From: Pseudomonadota bacterium
GTDB lineage: Bacteria > Pseudomonadota > Gammaproteobacteria > Burkholderiales > Rhodocyclaceae
Reading direction: 5' to 3'
Length of the DNA stretch: 64,000 nucleotides
Assembly (NCBI GenBank): GCA_018262095.1
Contig: JAGTRW010000010.1
Span: 43,547 to 107,546 of the forward strand
Below are positions 25,184 to 34,117 of this stretch, one piece after another; positions within the stretch are counted from its first letter, which is position 1, and each line of letters opens with the position of its first letter. A program made the position numbers and the translations under genes. The notes under the pieces were generated by a model, which was not told the origin of the DNA, did not search any database, and worked only from the letters and a program-made list of their open reading frames with translations.

Positions 25184-26114
25184 CGGCGGCTCCCGGACCG
25201 GCCATCGCCATATCGACGGCCTTTTTCGACAATTGTGAGGCAAACAGTTCGATGAAATCGTACTCGTATTGGCGCAGGTAAGTGCCGCGCCGCAAGCCGA
25301 TCCGCGTCGTATTCGAGCCGAACAGATGGCCGACATCGACCGCCTGCAGGCCGACGTCGCGCGCCGGGTCGTAAGCCATGCTGGCGATCAGCCCGAGACC
25401 AAGGCCGAGACCCACGTAGGTCTTGATCACGTCGGCGTCGAGCGCGGCAAGAACGACGTTGGGCGCAAGCTGCGCGCGCTCGAACGCGCTGCTGATTCGC
25501 GAGCGGCCGGCGAACGCCGGATCATAGGTGATCAGCGGCCATTTCGCCAGGCTCGCCAACGAAATCGATCGCTCGGCAAGAATCGGATGGCCGTCGGGTG
25601 CGATCACGCTGTGCCCCCATTGGTAGCACGGCAGCATCACCAGCTGCGGGTACTGGTCGAGCGCTTCGGTGGCGATCGCGATGTCGGCTTCGCCCTTGAG
25701 CGTCCACTCGGCGATCTGGATCGGGTTGCCCTGGTGCATCGACAGGCGGACCTTGGGATGGCGCTCGATGAAACGCTTGACCACCAGCGGCAAGGCGTAG
25801 CGTGCCTGGGTATGGGTGGTCGCGATCACCAGGCTGCCCGAATCGCCGCCGGCGTATTCGTCGCCGACGCGCTTGATGTTTTCGGTCTCGCGCAGGATGC
25901 GTTCGGCGATCTCGAGCACCCGTTTGCCGGGCTCGGTGATCGCCGTCAGGCGCTTGCCGCTGCGTTCGAAAACGACCACGCCAAGCTCGTCCTCGAGCAG
26001 CTTGATCTGCTTCGAAACACCCGGCTGCGACGTATAGAGCACCTCGGCGGCCTCGGAGACGTTGAGCCCGCAGCGCGACACTTCAACGAGATAACGCAGT
26101 TGCTGTAATTTCAT
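25167..26114 (-). CDS. cysB: CysB-family LysR regulator
   Basis: A 315-residue LysR-type regulator. The HTH is at residues 1-60 (MKLQQLRYLVEV, then SEAAEVLYTSQPGVSKQIKLLEDELG), and the effector domain begins near residue 90. The TTHTQARYALP and KGEADIAIATE motifs are hallmarks of CysB/Cbl, which sense N-acetylserine, APS or sulfate and control sulfur assimilation genes. The ATG at 26114 gives the canonical CysB N-terminus. It is divergent from the tauE-cysI-cysH-cysDN gene set, which it probably activates. CysB and Cbl cannot be separated by sequence reading alone. Confidence 0.93.
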   Translation of the reverse strand: MKLQQLRYLVEVSRCGLNVSEAAEVLYTSQPGVSKQIKLLEDELGVVVFERSGKRLTAITEPGKRVLEIAERILRETENIKRVGDEYAGGDSGSLVIATTHTQARYALPLVVKRFIERHPKVRLSMHQGNPIQIAEWTLKGEADIAIATEALDQYPQLVMLPCYQWGHSVIAPDGHPILAERSISLASLAKWPLITYDPAFAGRSRISSAFERAQLAPNVVLAALDADVIKTYVGLGLGLGLIASMAYDPARDVGLQAVDVGHLFGSNTTRIGLRRGTYLRQYEYDFIELFASQLSKKAVDMAMAGPGAADEYQL

Positions 26115-26218
26115 TTCGACCAGTAATAACAAATAGTTCTAACAATCTAACTGAATATTCTTTTTCTATCAAGTCGCGCACTGCTACCATCGGCTCATTC
26201 TGATTTCAACGGTGCCTC
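26115..26218. promoter_or_regulatory. Divergent cysB/tauE promoter region
   Basis: A distinctly AT-rich 104-base gap (26125-26170 has runs such as taataacaaatagttc). CysB sites are AT-rich and loosely conserved, so this is the likely place for CysB binding and both promoters. No individual site can be defined by eye. Confidence 0.45.
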
Positions 26219-26995
26219 ATGGACTGGCTCTATACCCTCTCAGGCTTTGTCGTCGGCGCCATCGTCGGACTCACCGGCGTCGGTGGCGGATCGCTGATGA
26301 CGCCGCTCTTGGTGCTCATTTTCGGCGTCCATCCGGCGACCGCGGTCGGCACCGACCTGCTCTACGCTGCGCTGACCAAGGCCGGCGGCACCACCGTCCA
26401 TGCCCGTAGAGGCCACGTCGATTGGCGAATCACCGGCCTCTTGGCCTGCGGCAGCATCCCCGCTGCACTGCTGACGATCTGGGCACTGTCGCACCTGCCG
26501 GCGCGCAGCGAAGCGGTGACCCACATCATTTCGTTCTCGCTGGGAATCGCCCTGCTGCTCACTGCGCTGGCCATCGTCTTGCGTCAGAAACTTCAGCGCT
26601 ACGCGCTATCGCACGCCGACGATGCCGCGCATACGCGCTTTCAGGCGCCGATCACGCTCGCCACCGGCGTTGTGCTCGGTATACTGGTCACCGTTTCGTC
26701 GGTCGGCGCGGGCGCCCTCGGCGTCGCCGTGCTCTTCTTCCTCTATCCGAAATTTCCCGCGATCCGCATCGTCGGCAGCGACCTCGCGCACGCCGTTCCG
26801 CTGACGCTGATCGCCGGACTCGGCCACTGGGCGATCGGCAGCGTCGACTGGTCGCTGCTCGGAAGCCTGCTGCTCGGTTCGCTACCCGGAATCTGGCTCG
26901 GCAGCCACGCCAGCGCGCGCGTCCCAGAACGCATTTTACGTCCGCTGCTGGCCAGCATGCTGATCGTGGTCGGCGGCAAACTGATTACGCTTTAG
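26219..26995 (+). CDS. TauE/SafE-family sulfite/sulfonate exporter
   Basis: A 258-residue inner-membrane protein with about eight membrane helices. The N-terminal GFVVGAIVGLTGVGGGSLMTPLL and the repeat LATGVVLGILVTVSSVGAGALG are the two glycine-rich half-motifs of the TauE/SafE (DUF81) family. Members move sulfite, sulfoacetate or related anions. Position directly before cysI, under a divergent cysB, suggests sulfite efflux or sulfur-anion transport in assimilation. Confidence 0.88.
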   Translation: MDWLYTLSGFVVGAIVGLTGVGGGSLMTPLLVLIFGVHPATAVGTDLLYAALTKAGGTTVHARRGHVDWRITGLLACGSIPAALLTIWALSHLPARSEAVTHIISFSLGIALLLTALAIVLRQKLQRYALSHADDAAHTRFQAPITLATGVVLGILVTVSSVGAGALGVAVLFFLYPKFPAIRIVGSDLAHAVPLTLIAGLGHWAIGSVDWSLLGSLLLGSLPGIWLGSHASARVPERILRPLLASMLIVVGGKLITL

Positions 26996-27010
26996 AGGAA
27001 AAGCCCATTG

Positions 27011-27144
27011 ACCACGGCGAACATGCCGCGAAGCAAATCCCTGCGGGACAGCGACCACAGCGAGAGCGAATGAACCACCAAAATACGCTGCTGGTAGAAG
27101 TTAAAAACCGAGGGTTTTCGCCGTGTCCGCCGTGCCGCCGTGGT
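27011..27144. repeat. Dispersed inverted repeat, copy C (tauE-cysI gap)
   Basis: Left end ACCACGGCGAACATGCCGCG and right end TCGCCGTGTCC...GCCGCCGTGGT are the family's typical termini in inverted orientation. The arms pair less well than in copies A and B, and the centre is longer (about 80 bases). Confidence 0.65.
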
Positions 27145-27176
27145 TTGAAATTTGATTTTTAGATTGAGGAAACACC

Positions 27177-28889
27177 ATGTATCGCTACGACAGTATCGAC
27201 CAACGAATGATAGACGAGCGTGTCGCACAGTATCGCGGCCAGATAGAGCGCAACCTCGCCGGAACGCTTTCCGACGACGAGCTGCGCCCGCTGCGCCTGC
27301 AGAACGGCCTCTACATCCAGCGCCACGGCCCGATGCTGCGCATCGCGATTCCCTACGGCCAACTGGCTGCCACCCAGCTGCGCAAGCTCGCCGAGGTCTC
27401 GCGCCGCTACGATCGCAGCGTCGGCCATTTCACGACGCGCCAGAACATGCAGCTCAACTGGCCGAAGCTCGAAGAGACGCCGGAGATTCTGGCTGAACTC
27501 GCAACGGTCGAAATGCACGCCATCCAGACCTCGGGCAACTGCATCCGCAACGTCACCACCGACCATTTCGCCGGCATCGCCCCCGACGAACTCACCGACC
27601 CGCGCCCGTATTGCGAAGTGCTGCGCCAGTGTTCGACCTTCCACCCCGAATTCGCCTTCCTGCCGCGCAAGTTCAAGATCGCCGTCAGCGCCGCCAAGGA
27701 AGACCGCGCGGTGATTCGCGCGCACGACGTCGGGCTCGAGGTGGTGCGCAACGAGTCGGGTGAATTCGGCGTCAAGGTCTTCGTCGGCGGCGGCCTCGGC
27801 CGCACGCCGGTGATCGGCAAGCTCATCCGCGAATTCCTGCCGCGCCGCCACCTGCTCTCCTACCTCGACGCCATCCTGCGCGTCTATAACCGCCACGGCC
27901 GGCGCGACAACCTCTACAAGGCGCGAATCAAGATCCTGGTCAATGCGCTCGGGATCGAAGAATTCGCGCGCCAGGTCGAAGAGGAATGGTCGTATTCAAA
28001 GGACGGGCCGACGACGCTGCCCGACGACGAATTCGATCGCATCGCCGCGCACTTCGCACCGCCCGCTTACGCCGCGCTGCCCGCCGAAGACACCACCTTC
28101 GCCGCCCGGCTCAAGGACGACAAGCCCTTCGCCGCCTGGGCCAGGCGCAGCGTCCACGCGCACCGCGTCGCCGGCTACGCGGCGCTGACGCTGTCGCTCA
28201 AGGCGCCCGGCGTCGCCCCCGGCGACATCAGCGCCGAGCAGATGGAAGTCGTCGCCGACCTCGCCGAGCGTTTTTCCTTCGGCGAGCTGCGCGTCACGCA
28301 CGAGCAGAACGTCGTTCTGCCCGACGTCAAACAGAGCGATCTCTACGAAGTCTGGCAGATCGCCCGCGCGAGCGGGCTGGCGACGCCAAATATCGGCCTC
28401 TTGACCGACATGATCTGCTGCCCCGGCGGTGACCTCTGCGCGCTCGCCAACGCGCGATCGGTGCCAGTCGCCGACGCGGTGCAGAAAAAATTCGACGACC
28501 TCGACTACCTCTACGACATCGGCGAGCTGTCGCTCAACATCTCGGGTTGCATGAACTCGTGCGGCCACCACCACGTCGCCAACATCGGCATCCTCGGCGT
28601 CGACAAGAACGGCGAGGAGTGGTACCAGATCACGGTCGGTGGCCGGCAGGGCAAGGACGCCACGATCGGCAAGGTGATCGGCCCGTCGTTTACCGCCGAA
28701 GAAGTGCCGCAGGTGATCGAAGCGCTGGTTGCCGTCTATCTCGAACAGCGCAGCGACAGCGAACGCTTCATCGACACCTTTCAACGGATTGGACTGCCGC
28801 CGTTCAAAACGCGCGCCTACGCCGGCCGCGACAAGGCTGCCGCCGAAAGCAGCGAAACCGACGCATTCACGAAAGCCCCCCATGCCTAA
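27177..28889 (+). CDS. cysI: Sulfite reductase haemoprotein (nitrite/sulfite reductase family)
   Basis: A 570-residue sirohaem/[4Fe-4S] enzyme reducing sulfite to sulfide. It has two ferredoxin-like half domains and two sirohaem domains. Early substrate-site motifs are GHFTTRQNMQLNWPKLEE and TSGNCIRNVTTDHFAG. The cluster ligands are Cys415, Cys421, Cys458 and Cys462 (CPGGDLC and CMNSC). GAGGA precedes the ATG at 27177. Its stop overlaps the DUF934 start by 8 bases. The cys neighbours make sulfite, not nitrite, the likely substrate. No CysJ flavoprotein is nearby, so the electron donor is probably ferredoxin or another carrier (inference). Confidence 0.93.
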   Translation: MYRYDSIDQRMIDERVAQYRGQIERNLAGTLSDDELRPLRLQNGLYIQRHGPMLRIAIPYGQLAATQLRKLAEVSRRYDRSVGHFTTRQNMQLNWPKLEETPEILAELATVEMHAIQTSGNCIRNVTTDHFAGIAPDELTDPRPYCEVLRQCSTFHPEFAFLPRKFKIAVSAAKEDRAVIRAHDVGLEVVRNESGEFGVKVFVGGGLGRTPVIGKLIREFLPRRHLLSYLDAILRVYNRHGRRDNLYKARIKILVNALGIEEFARQVEEEWSYSKDGPTTLPDDEFDRIAAHFAPPAYAALPAEDTTFAARLKDDKPFAAWARRSVHAHRVAGYAALTLSLKAPGVAPGDISAEQMEVVADLAERFSFGELRVTHEQNVVLPDVKQSDLYEVWQIARASGLATPNIGLLTDMICCPGGDLCALANARSVPVADAVQKKFDDLDYLYDIGELSLNISGCMNSCGHHHVANIGILGVDKNGEEWYQITVGGRQGKDATIGKVIGPSFTAEEVPQVIEALVAVYLEQRSDSERFIDTFQRIGLPPFKTRAYAGRDKAAAESSETDAFTKAPHA

Positions 28890-29391
28890 GCTCATCAAGA
28901 ACGCACAGATCGTCGACGACCCGCGGTCAGTCGTCAAGCTCGCTGAAGACGAGAGCGCCGGGACCATCGCCCTGCCCGGAACGCCGGCGCTGCTGCCGCT
29001 TGCCGTATGGCTGGCGCGCCGCGACGAAATTATCAAAAGCGGCGTTCCGCACGGCGTCTGGCTCGACGCCAACGAAGGTCCGGAAGCGATCGCTGGCGAC
29101 CTCGATCACCTTGCGGTAATCGGCGTCAACTTCCCTAAATTCACCGACGGGCGCAGCTATTCGACCGCGCGACTGCTGCGCGAACGCTACCGGTTCAAAG
29201 GCGAAATCCGCGCCGTCGGCGACGTCTTGCAGGACCAGCTCTACTTCATGAAGCGCTGCGGAATCGACGCCTACGCGTTGCGCGAGGACAAGGATTTCGC
29301 GGCCGCGCTCGCCAGCCTCGACGACTTTTCCGAGTCGTACCAGGCGGCTGCCGACCAGCCGCAGCCGCTCTTTCGCCGCCGCAGCGTGTAA
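28882..29391 (+). CDS. DUF934 protein of sulfite reduction
   Basis: A 169-residue protein of the DUF934 family, found almost always between cysI and cysH in proteobacteria. The conserved core reads VNFPKFTDGRSYSTARLLRER, then GDVLQDQLYFMKRCGIDAYAL. Its biochemical role is not established; a supporting role in sulfite reduction is usually inferred from this gene order. It overlaps cysI by 8 bases and precedes cysH by 15. Confidence 0.9.
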   Translation: MPKLIKNAQIVDDPRSVVKLAEDESAGTIALPGTPALLPLAVWLARRDEIIKSGVPHGVWLDANEGPEAIAGDLDHLAVIGVNFPKFTDGRSYSTARLLRERYRFKGEIRAVGDVLQDQLYFMKRCGIDAYALREDKDFAAALASLDDFSESYQAAADQPQPLFRRRSV

Positions 29392-29406
29392 GGAAAAGGG
29401 ACAAGC

Positions 29407-30132
29407 ATGGCCATCCACATCAAGCTCGAAGACCCGGCGCTGCTCGAATCGCTGGCGCAGAAGACGGCGGCGGCGCGCGCGCTTCTGCGCCAAATCGCGA
29501 GCGACTTCGCGCCGGCGGTCTTCGCCAACAGCCTGGGCGCCGAAGACATGGTGCTCACCGACCTGATCGTTCGCGACAAACTCGACATCGGGATCTTCTC
29601 GCTCGATACCGGCCGCCTGCCGCTCGAAACCTACGAGCTGATCGCCAAGGTCAAGGACCACTATGGACTCGCGCTCAAGCTCTACTACCCGCGCCACGAC
29701 CTCGTCGAGACCTATACGCGCGAGCACGGCATCAATGCCTTCTACGAATCGGTCGAGCTGCGCAAGGGCTGCTGCTTTGCGCGCAAGGTCGAACCTCTGC
29801 AACGCGCGCTCGCCGGCAACAAGGCCTGGGTCACCGGGCTGCGCGCGCAGCAGTCGGCGACGCGCGAAGGTCTGCCGGCGCGTTCGTTCGACGACGGCAA
29901 CGGGCTTGAGAAATTCAACCCGCTCGCCGATTGGAGCGAAAAAGAGGTGTGGGCCTACATCAAGCTCAACGAGGTGCCTTACAACGCGCTGCACGATGCG
30001 TTCTACCCGAGCATCGGCTGCGCCCCCTGCACCCGCCCAATCACCCCCGGCGAAGACATCCGCTCAGGCAGATGGTGGTGGGAGGCTCCTGAAAGCAAAG
30101 AATGTGGATTACACGTAAAAGCCAAGAACTAA
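29407..30132 (+). CDS. cysH: Adenylyl-sulfate (APS) reductase
   Basis: A 241-residue thioredoxin-dependent reductase of the CysH family. The [4Fe-4S] ligands that mark the APS-using form are present: Cys122-Cys123 (KGCCFARK) and Cys205/Cys208 (GCAPC). The catalytic Cys233 lies in ECGLH near the C-terminus. The early core FANSLGAEDMVLTDLI is typical. The enzyme should therefore act on APS rather than PAPS, which agrees with the absence of an APS-kinase gene or fusion here. The residues after ECGLH are lysine-rich and short. Confidence 0.94.
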   Translation: MAIHIKLEDPALLESLAQKTAAARALLRQIASDFAPAVFANSLGAEDMVLTDLIVRDKLDIGIFSLDTGRLPLETYELIAKVKDHYGLALKLYYPRHDLVETYTREHGINAFYESVELRKGCCFARKVEPLQRALAGNKAWVTGLRAQQSATREGLPARSFDDGNGLEKFNPLADWSEKEVWAYIKLNEVPYNALHDAFYPSIGCAPCTRPITPGEDIRSGRWWWEAPESKECGLHVKAKN

Positions 30133-30259
30133 CCACAACGAGCACAACGGGCACGACGAAATCACTCGAAAAAAAATGCTCCATGATATTCAAGGAACTG
30201 CCCGGCTCTTTCCCTTAGCTCTTTTGCTTCTCGTCGCGTTCGTTGCGCCCGTTGTGGTT
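30131..30259. repeat. Dispersed inverted repeat, copy D (cysH-cysD gap)
   Basis: The left arm (30131-30160) reads AACCACAACGAGCACAACGG and on; the right arm (30227-30259) is its near reverse complement, ending GTTGTGGTT. It uses CAACG in place of CGGCG, like copy E. The first two bases overlap the cysH stop. It lies between co-directional sulfur genes. Confidence 0.75.
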
Positions 30260-30285
30260 CAACTGCTTTTTCCAGGTACTAACTG

Positions 30286-31200
30286 ATGACAACTCTGACC
30301 AAAAAAACCCTCTCCCACCTCGACTGGCTCGAATCCGAGGCGATCCACATCATGCGCGAGGTCGCCGGCCAGTGCGCCAACCCGGTGCTGCTGTTCTCCG
30401 GCGGCAAGGACTCGATCTGCATGCTGCGAATCGCCGAGAAGGCGTTCCGCCCGGGACGCTTCCCGTTCCCGCTGATGCACATCGACACCGGCCACAACTA
30501 CCAGGAAGTTGTCGATTTTCGCGACCAGCGCGCCGCCGAGCTCGGCGAGCGATTGATCGTTCGTTCGGTCGAGGACTCGATGGCGCGCGGCACGGTGGTA
30601 CTCAAGTCGGCAGACGAATCGCGCAACAAACACCAGTCAGTGACGCTGCTCGAGGCGATCGAGGAATTCGGTTTCGACGCGTGCATCGGCGGTGCGCGGC
30701 GCGACGAGGAAAAGGCGCGCGCCAAGGAGCGAATCTTCTCGTTCCGCGACGAGTTCGGCCAGTGGGACCCCAAGAACCAGCGCCCCGAACTGTGGGACCT
30801 CTACAACGCGCGCGCCTTCAAGGGCGAGAACATCCGCGTCTTCCCGATCTCGAACTGGACCGAATTCGACGTCTGGCAGTACATCGAGCGCGAAGCGCTC
30901 GAACTGCCCTCGATCTACTTCGCTCATCAGCGGAGAATCGTTCGCCGCCAGGGCGGCATGCTGCCGGTCACCGACGTGACACCGGCGCGGCCGGGAGAAA
31001 CCGTCGAAACGGTTCAGGTGCGCTTTCGCACGGTCGGCGACATCACTTGCACGGCACCGGTCGAATCCGACGCCGACACCATCGCCAAGATCATCGCCGA
31101 GACGGCGACGACGACGATCACCGAACGCGGCGCCACCCGCCTCGACGACCAGACGTCCGACGCCTCAATGGAACAACGCAAGAAAGAAGGGTACTTCTAA
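30286..31200 (+). CDS. cysD: Sulfate adenylyltransferase subunit 2
   Basis: A 304-residue N-type ATP pyrophosphatase, the catalytic subunit that activates sulfate to APS. The PP-loop is LFSGGKDSICMLRIA near residue 38. Other landmarks are FPLMHIDTGHNYQEV, ACIGGARRDEEKARAKERIFSFRD (in part) and NWTEFDVWQYIERE. Length matches the family. Its stop and the cysN start overlap (TAATG). It needs CysN GTPase for activity. Confidence 0.96.
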   Translation: MTTLTKKTLSHLDWLESEAIHIMREVAGQCANPVLLFSGGKDSICMLRIAEKAFRPGRFPFPLMHIDTGHNYQEVVDFRDQRAAELGERLIVRSVEDSMARGTVVLKSADESRNKHQSVTLLEAIEEFGFDACIGGARRDEEKARAKERIFSFRDEFGQWDPKNQRPELWDLYNARAFKGENIRVFPISNWTEFDVWQYIEREALELPSIYFAHQRRIVRRQGGMLPVTDVTPARPGETVETVQVRFRTVGDITCTAPVESDADTIAKIIAETATTTITERGATRLDDQTSDASMEQRKKEGYF

Positions 31201-32480
31201 TGTCAGCCATCGAAAAACTCCCCGCCGTCGATAATGGCCTGTTGCGCTTTCTGACCTGCGGCAGCGTCGACGACGGCAAGAGCACGCTGATCGGCCGCCT
31301 GCTGTTCGACTCGAAGACGATCCTCGCCGACACGCTCTGCGCCATCGAACGCACGTCGAAGAAACGCGGCATGGACGCCATCGACTTGTCCTTGCTCACC
31401 GACGGTCTGCAAGCCGAGCGCGAACAGGGGATCACCATCGACGTCGCCTACCGCTACTTCACCACCGGCACGCGCAAGTACATCATCGCCGACGCGCCGG
31501 GGCACGAGCAGTACACGCGCAACATGGTCACCGCCGCGTCGACCGCCGACCTGGCGATCATCCTGATCGACGCGCGCAAGGGTGTTCTCACGCAGACGCG
31601 GCGCCACTCTTACCTCACCCACCTGGTCAACATCCCGCACCTGGTGGTGGCGATCAACAAGATGGACCTCGTCGACTACGCGCAGGACGTCTTCAACACG
31701 ATCATGGCCGACTACCTCGAATTCGCCGCCAAGCTCGGCATCGAAGACGTTCGCTTCATCCCGCTGTCGGCGCTCAACGGCGACATGGTCGTCGACCGCG
31801 GCGAACGGCTCGACTGGTACCAGGGGCCGACGCTGATCGAAGTGCTCGAAGCGGCCGACACCGACCATACCGCGCACGCCGAGCCTTTGCGCTTCCCGGT
31901 GCAGTACGTCTGCCGCCCGCAGGATTCGGCCAACCCCGAGCTGCACGACTATCGTGGCTTCATGGGTCGCGTCGAGTCGGGCGTGATCGCCGTTGGCGAC
32001 GCGGTGAGCGTGTTGCCGGCGGGGCGCGAGAGTCGGGTCAAGGCGGTCCAGATCAACGGCCAGTCGCTCGAACGCGCCTTCGCCGAACAGTCGATCACCG
32101 TCCTGCTCGACGATGAGATCGACATCTCGCGCGGCGACATGATCGTCAGGACCGGCGAACTGCCGAACGTCACCAAGCAGATCGACGCGATGCTCTGCTG
32201 GCTCGCCGAGTCGCCGCTCGACGCGCGCCGCACCTACCTGATCCGGCACACGACGCGCGAGACCAAGGCCAAGCTCGCCGCCATCGAGTTTCGCATGGAC
32301 ATCAACGCGATCGAGCACCAGGGCGCCGAAAGGCTGGCGATGAACGACATCGCCAAAGTGAGCTTCAAGCTCGCGCAGCCGATCTTCGCCGACCGCTACA
32401 GCGATAACCGCGCGACCGGCGCCTTCATCGTCATCGACGAGACGACCAACAACACCGTCGGCGCCGGGATGATCGTCTGA
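31200..32480 (+). CDS. cysN: Sulfate adenylyltransferase subunit 1 (GTPase)
   Basis: A 426-residue translation-factor-like GTPase that drives APS synthesis by CysD. G1 is GSVDDGKST, G2/G3 include EREQGITIDVAYRYF and DAPGHEQY, and G4 is NKMDLVD. Two beta-barrel domains follow. No C-terminal APS-kinase domain is fused, in keeping with direct APS reduction by CysH. It starts at the ATG overlapping the cysD stop and ends the operon, followed by a strong terminator. Confidence 0.96.
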   Translation: MSAIEKLPAVDNGLLRFLTCGSVDDGKSTLIGRLLFDSKTILADTLCAIERTSKKRGMDAIDLSLLTDGLQAEREQGITIDVAYRYFTTGTRKYIIADAPGHEQYTRNMVTAASTADLAIILIDARKGVLTQTRRHSYLTHLVNIPHLVVAINKMDLVDYAQDVFNTIMADYLEFAAKLGIEDVRFIPLSALNGDMVVDRGERLDWYQGPTLIEVLEAADTDHTAHAEPLRFPVQYVCRPQDSANPELHDYRGFMGRVESGVIAVGDAVSVLPAGRESRVKAVQINGQSLERAFAEQSITVLLDDEIDISRGDMIVRTGELPNVTKQIDAMLCWLAESPLDARRTYLIRHTTRETKAKLAAIEFRMDINAIEHQGAERLAMNDIAKVSFKLAQPIFADRYSDNRATGAFIVIDETTNNTVGAGMIV

Positions 32481-32500
32481 CCGCTCAGCGCTGACGCCGA

Positions 32501-32526
32501 AACGCCCGGCGACGCCGGGCGTTTTC
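32501..32526 (+). terminator. Terminator after cysN
   Basis: AACGCCCGGC (32501-32510) pairs perfectly with 32514-32523 across a 3-base loop and runs into TTTT. It closes the sulfur assimilation operon. Confidence 0.8.
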
Positions 32527-32575
32527 TATGGTCAAATAAACGATTCAAGCCAATATCGCCAAAGGAAGTCCGATC

Positions 32576-33190
32576 ATGAACTTCGATTCACGCGCAAAAA
32601 CCTGGGATGACGACCCGATGAAGACGGCGCGCGCCGAGGCCGTGGCGCGGGAAATCCGCGCCCAGGTGACGCTCACGCCGCAAATGAGCGCACTCGAGTA
32701 CGGCTGCGGAACCGGGCTGCTCAGTTTCGCGCTGCGCGAGCAGTTCAAACACCTCACGCTGGCCGACAGTTCGAGCGGAATGCTCGCGGTGCTCGAAGGG
32801 AAGATCGCATCCGGCGCCATCGCCAACATGACAGCGCTCAAGCTCGACCTGGCGAGCGATCCGCTGCCGCGCGAGCGCTTCGACCTGATCCATAGCCTGA
32901 TGACCTTGCACCACATCGACGACACCGACGCCTTGTTGCACGCGCTCTACGCGCTGCTCAAATCGCCGGGCTATCTCTGCCTGGCCGACCTCGACAGCGA
33001 AGACGGTTCGTTTCACGGCGCCGATTTTCACGGGCACCGAGGCTTCGATCGCGAGACGCTGCGGCGTCAAGCGAGCGACGCGGGATTTCGCAATATCCGC
33101 TTCACGACCGTCTTCACCATTCGCAAAGCGGTGGCGAGCGGCGGTGAAAAGGACTTCCCGGTCTTTCTACTGGTCGCCGAGAAGCCTTGA
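32576..33190 (+). CDS. Class I SAM-dependent methyltransferase
   Basis: A 204-residue methyltransferase. The SAM-binding motif I is LEYGCGTGLLSFAL, the acidic residue after strand 2 is in LADSSSGML, and motif IV-like FDLIHSLMTLHHI follows. The N-terminal FDSRAKTWDDDP is common in small methyltransferases of this group. The substrate is unknown. It stands alone between the cysN terminator and a convergent membrane protein gene. Confidence 0.88.
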   Translation: MNFDSRAKTWDDDPMKTARAEAVAREIRAQVTLTPQMSALEYGCGTGLLSFALREQFKHLTLADSSSGMLAVLEGKIASGAIANMTALKLDLASDPLPRERFDLIHSLMTLHHIDDTDALLHALYALLKSPGYLCLADLDSEDGSFHGADFHGHRGFDRETLRRQASDAGFRNIRFTTVFTIRKAVASGGEKDFPVFLLVAEKP

Positions 33191-33215
33191 CGCCGCTCAG
33201 CCGATTCGCAAGCCT

Positions 33216-33791
33216 TCAGCGTTTCTTCGCCGCGCCCTTGGCCAGACGCAGCAGGCGCGTGAGTTCCGAGCCTTCCATCAGCCGGATTCGATTCGCTGCG
33301 GCGAAGCGTCGGGCGTTGTCGGTGACCGTCCCGGCGGCGACGTAGATCGCTTCGTTGGCCTCCTGCGCGCGGCGTTCGGCATCGAGTTCACGCAAGGGCT
33401 CGAGGCCGTGGTTAGCCGCTTTCCAGCGCTTGGCGCAGAGCAGCATGGTGCGATTGCCCTTGACCAGCGTGAAATCGGCGGCGCCGTCGCGGCGCGTCAC
33501 GGTGTGACCGTCACGCTGGTAAGCCTGCTCAAGCAGCGCCGAGAAATCGCGCCACGACATCGCACTGACCGCTTCGAGCGTCGATTCGACGCGCGCTTCG
33601 CTGGGCACGTCGCGCTGCTTCCAGGCGGCCATCACCGCGGTGATCATAAAGGGAACGGCAAAAGACAGCGCGTACTTGACGTACTCGTCGGGAACCACAA
33701 AGCGCGCCGCCAGCACGAGAACCAAGGCAACAGCCACACTGATCCACCACGGCGAGCGCAGCAAATAGGCGAACAGTGAATTTTCGGACAT
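33216..33791 (-). CDS. Membrane-anchored Mrr-like nuclease-fold protein
   Basis: A 191-residue protein. Two membrane helices lie at residues about 10-55 (WWISVAVALVLVLAARFVV and ALSFAVPFMITAVMAAW). The remainder resembles the type IV restriction endonuclease (Mrr_cat) fold: MSWRDFSALLEQAYQRDGHTV, then an acidic/lysine core in ADFTLVKGNRTMLLCAKRW, close to the (D/E)-xK pattern. Such membrane Mrr-like proteins are common in proteobacteria, and their role is poorly known. The ATG at 33791 is preferred over an in-frame start ten codons earlier. It converges on the methyltransferase. Confidence 0.75.
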   Translation of the reverse strand: MSENSLFAYLLRSPWWISVAVALVLVLAARFVVPDEYVKYALSFAVPFMITAVMAAWKQRDVPSEARVESTLEAVSAMSWRDFSALLEQAYQRDGHTVTRRDGAADFTLVKGNRTMLLCAKRWKAANHGLEPLRELDAERRAQEANEAIYVAAGTVTDNARRFAAANRIRLMEGSELTRLLRLAKGAAKKR

Positions 33792-34117
33792 CTTGAATCG
33801 CACGGGATCTCTTTTCGTCAAAAAGCGGATGAGTTCAAACGGGGGAAAACGCGCAAGGATACAGCACGAGGCGCCCCGCTTCTACCGGCATCTTGCCGAG
33901 CCGCCAAGACATGCGCTGAGATCCGCATGGATATTGGCTTTCAGGGCATCGATTGAAAGCTGCGGCGAGGCCGGGGCGAACCCGAAATCAGCTCAAGCGG
34001 CCGCACGAAGGCCTCTTGCGGACACCGCGACTATCGCGTCGACCTTGGGCACGCCGAAAACACACCTTACTGCCCGCGCGGGCTGATGTCGATGAACGGG
34101 TCGGCGCCGCCAACCCC
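33792..34117. other. Non-coding gap without recognisable gene
   Basis: About 325 bases between the Mrr-like gene and the broken CBS gene, both on the minus strand. Short open frames exist but none has family resemblance or a good ribosome-binding site. No repeat or clear terminator was seen. Confidence 0.5.

Noticed and set aside
33793..34086. A 97-codon open frame on the plus strand in the gap before the CBS gene.
   Set aside because: No ribosome-binding site, no recognisable motif and a composition like translated non-coding DNA.
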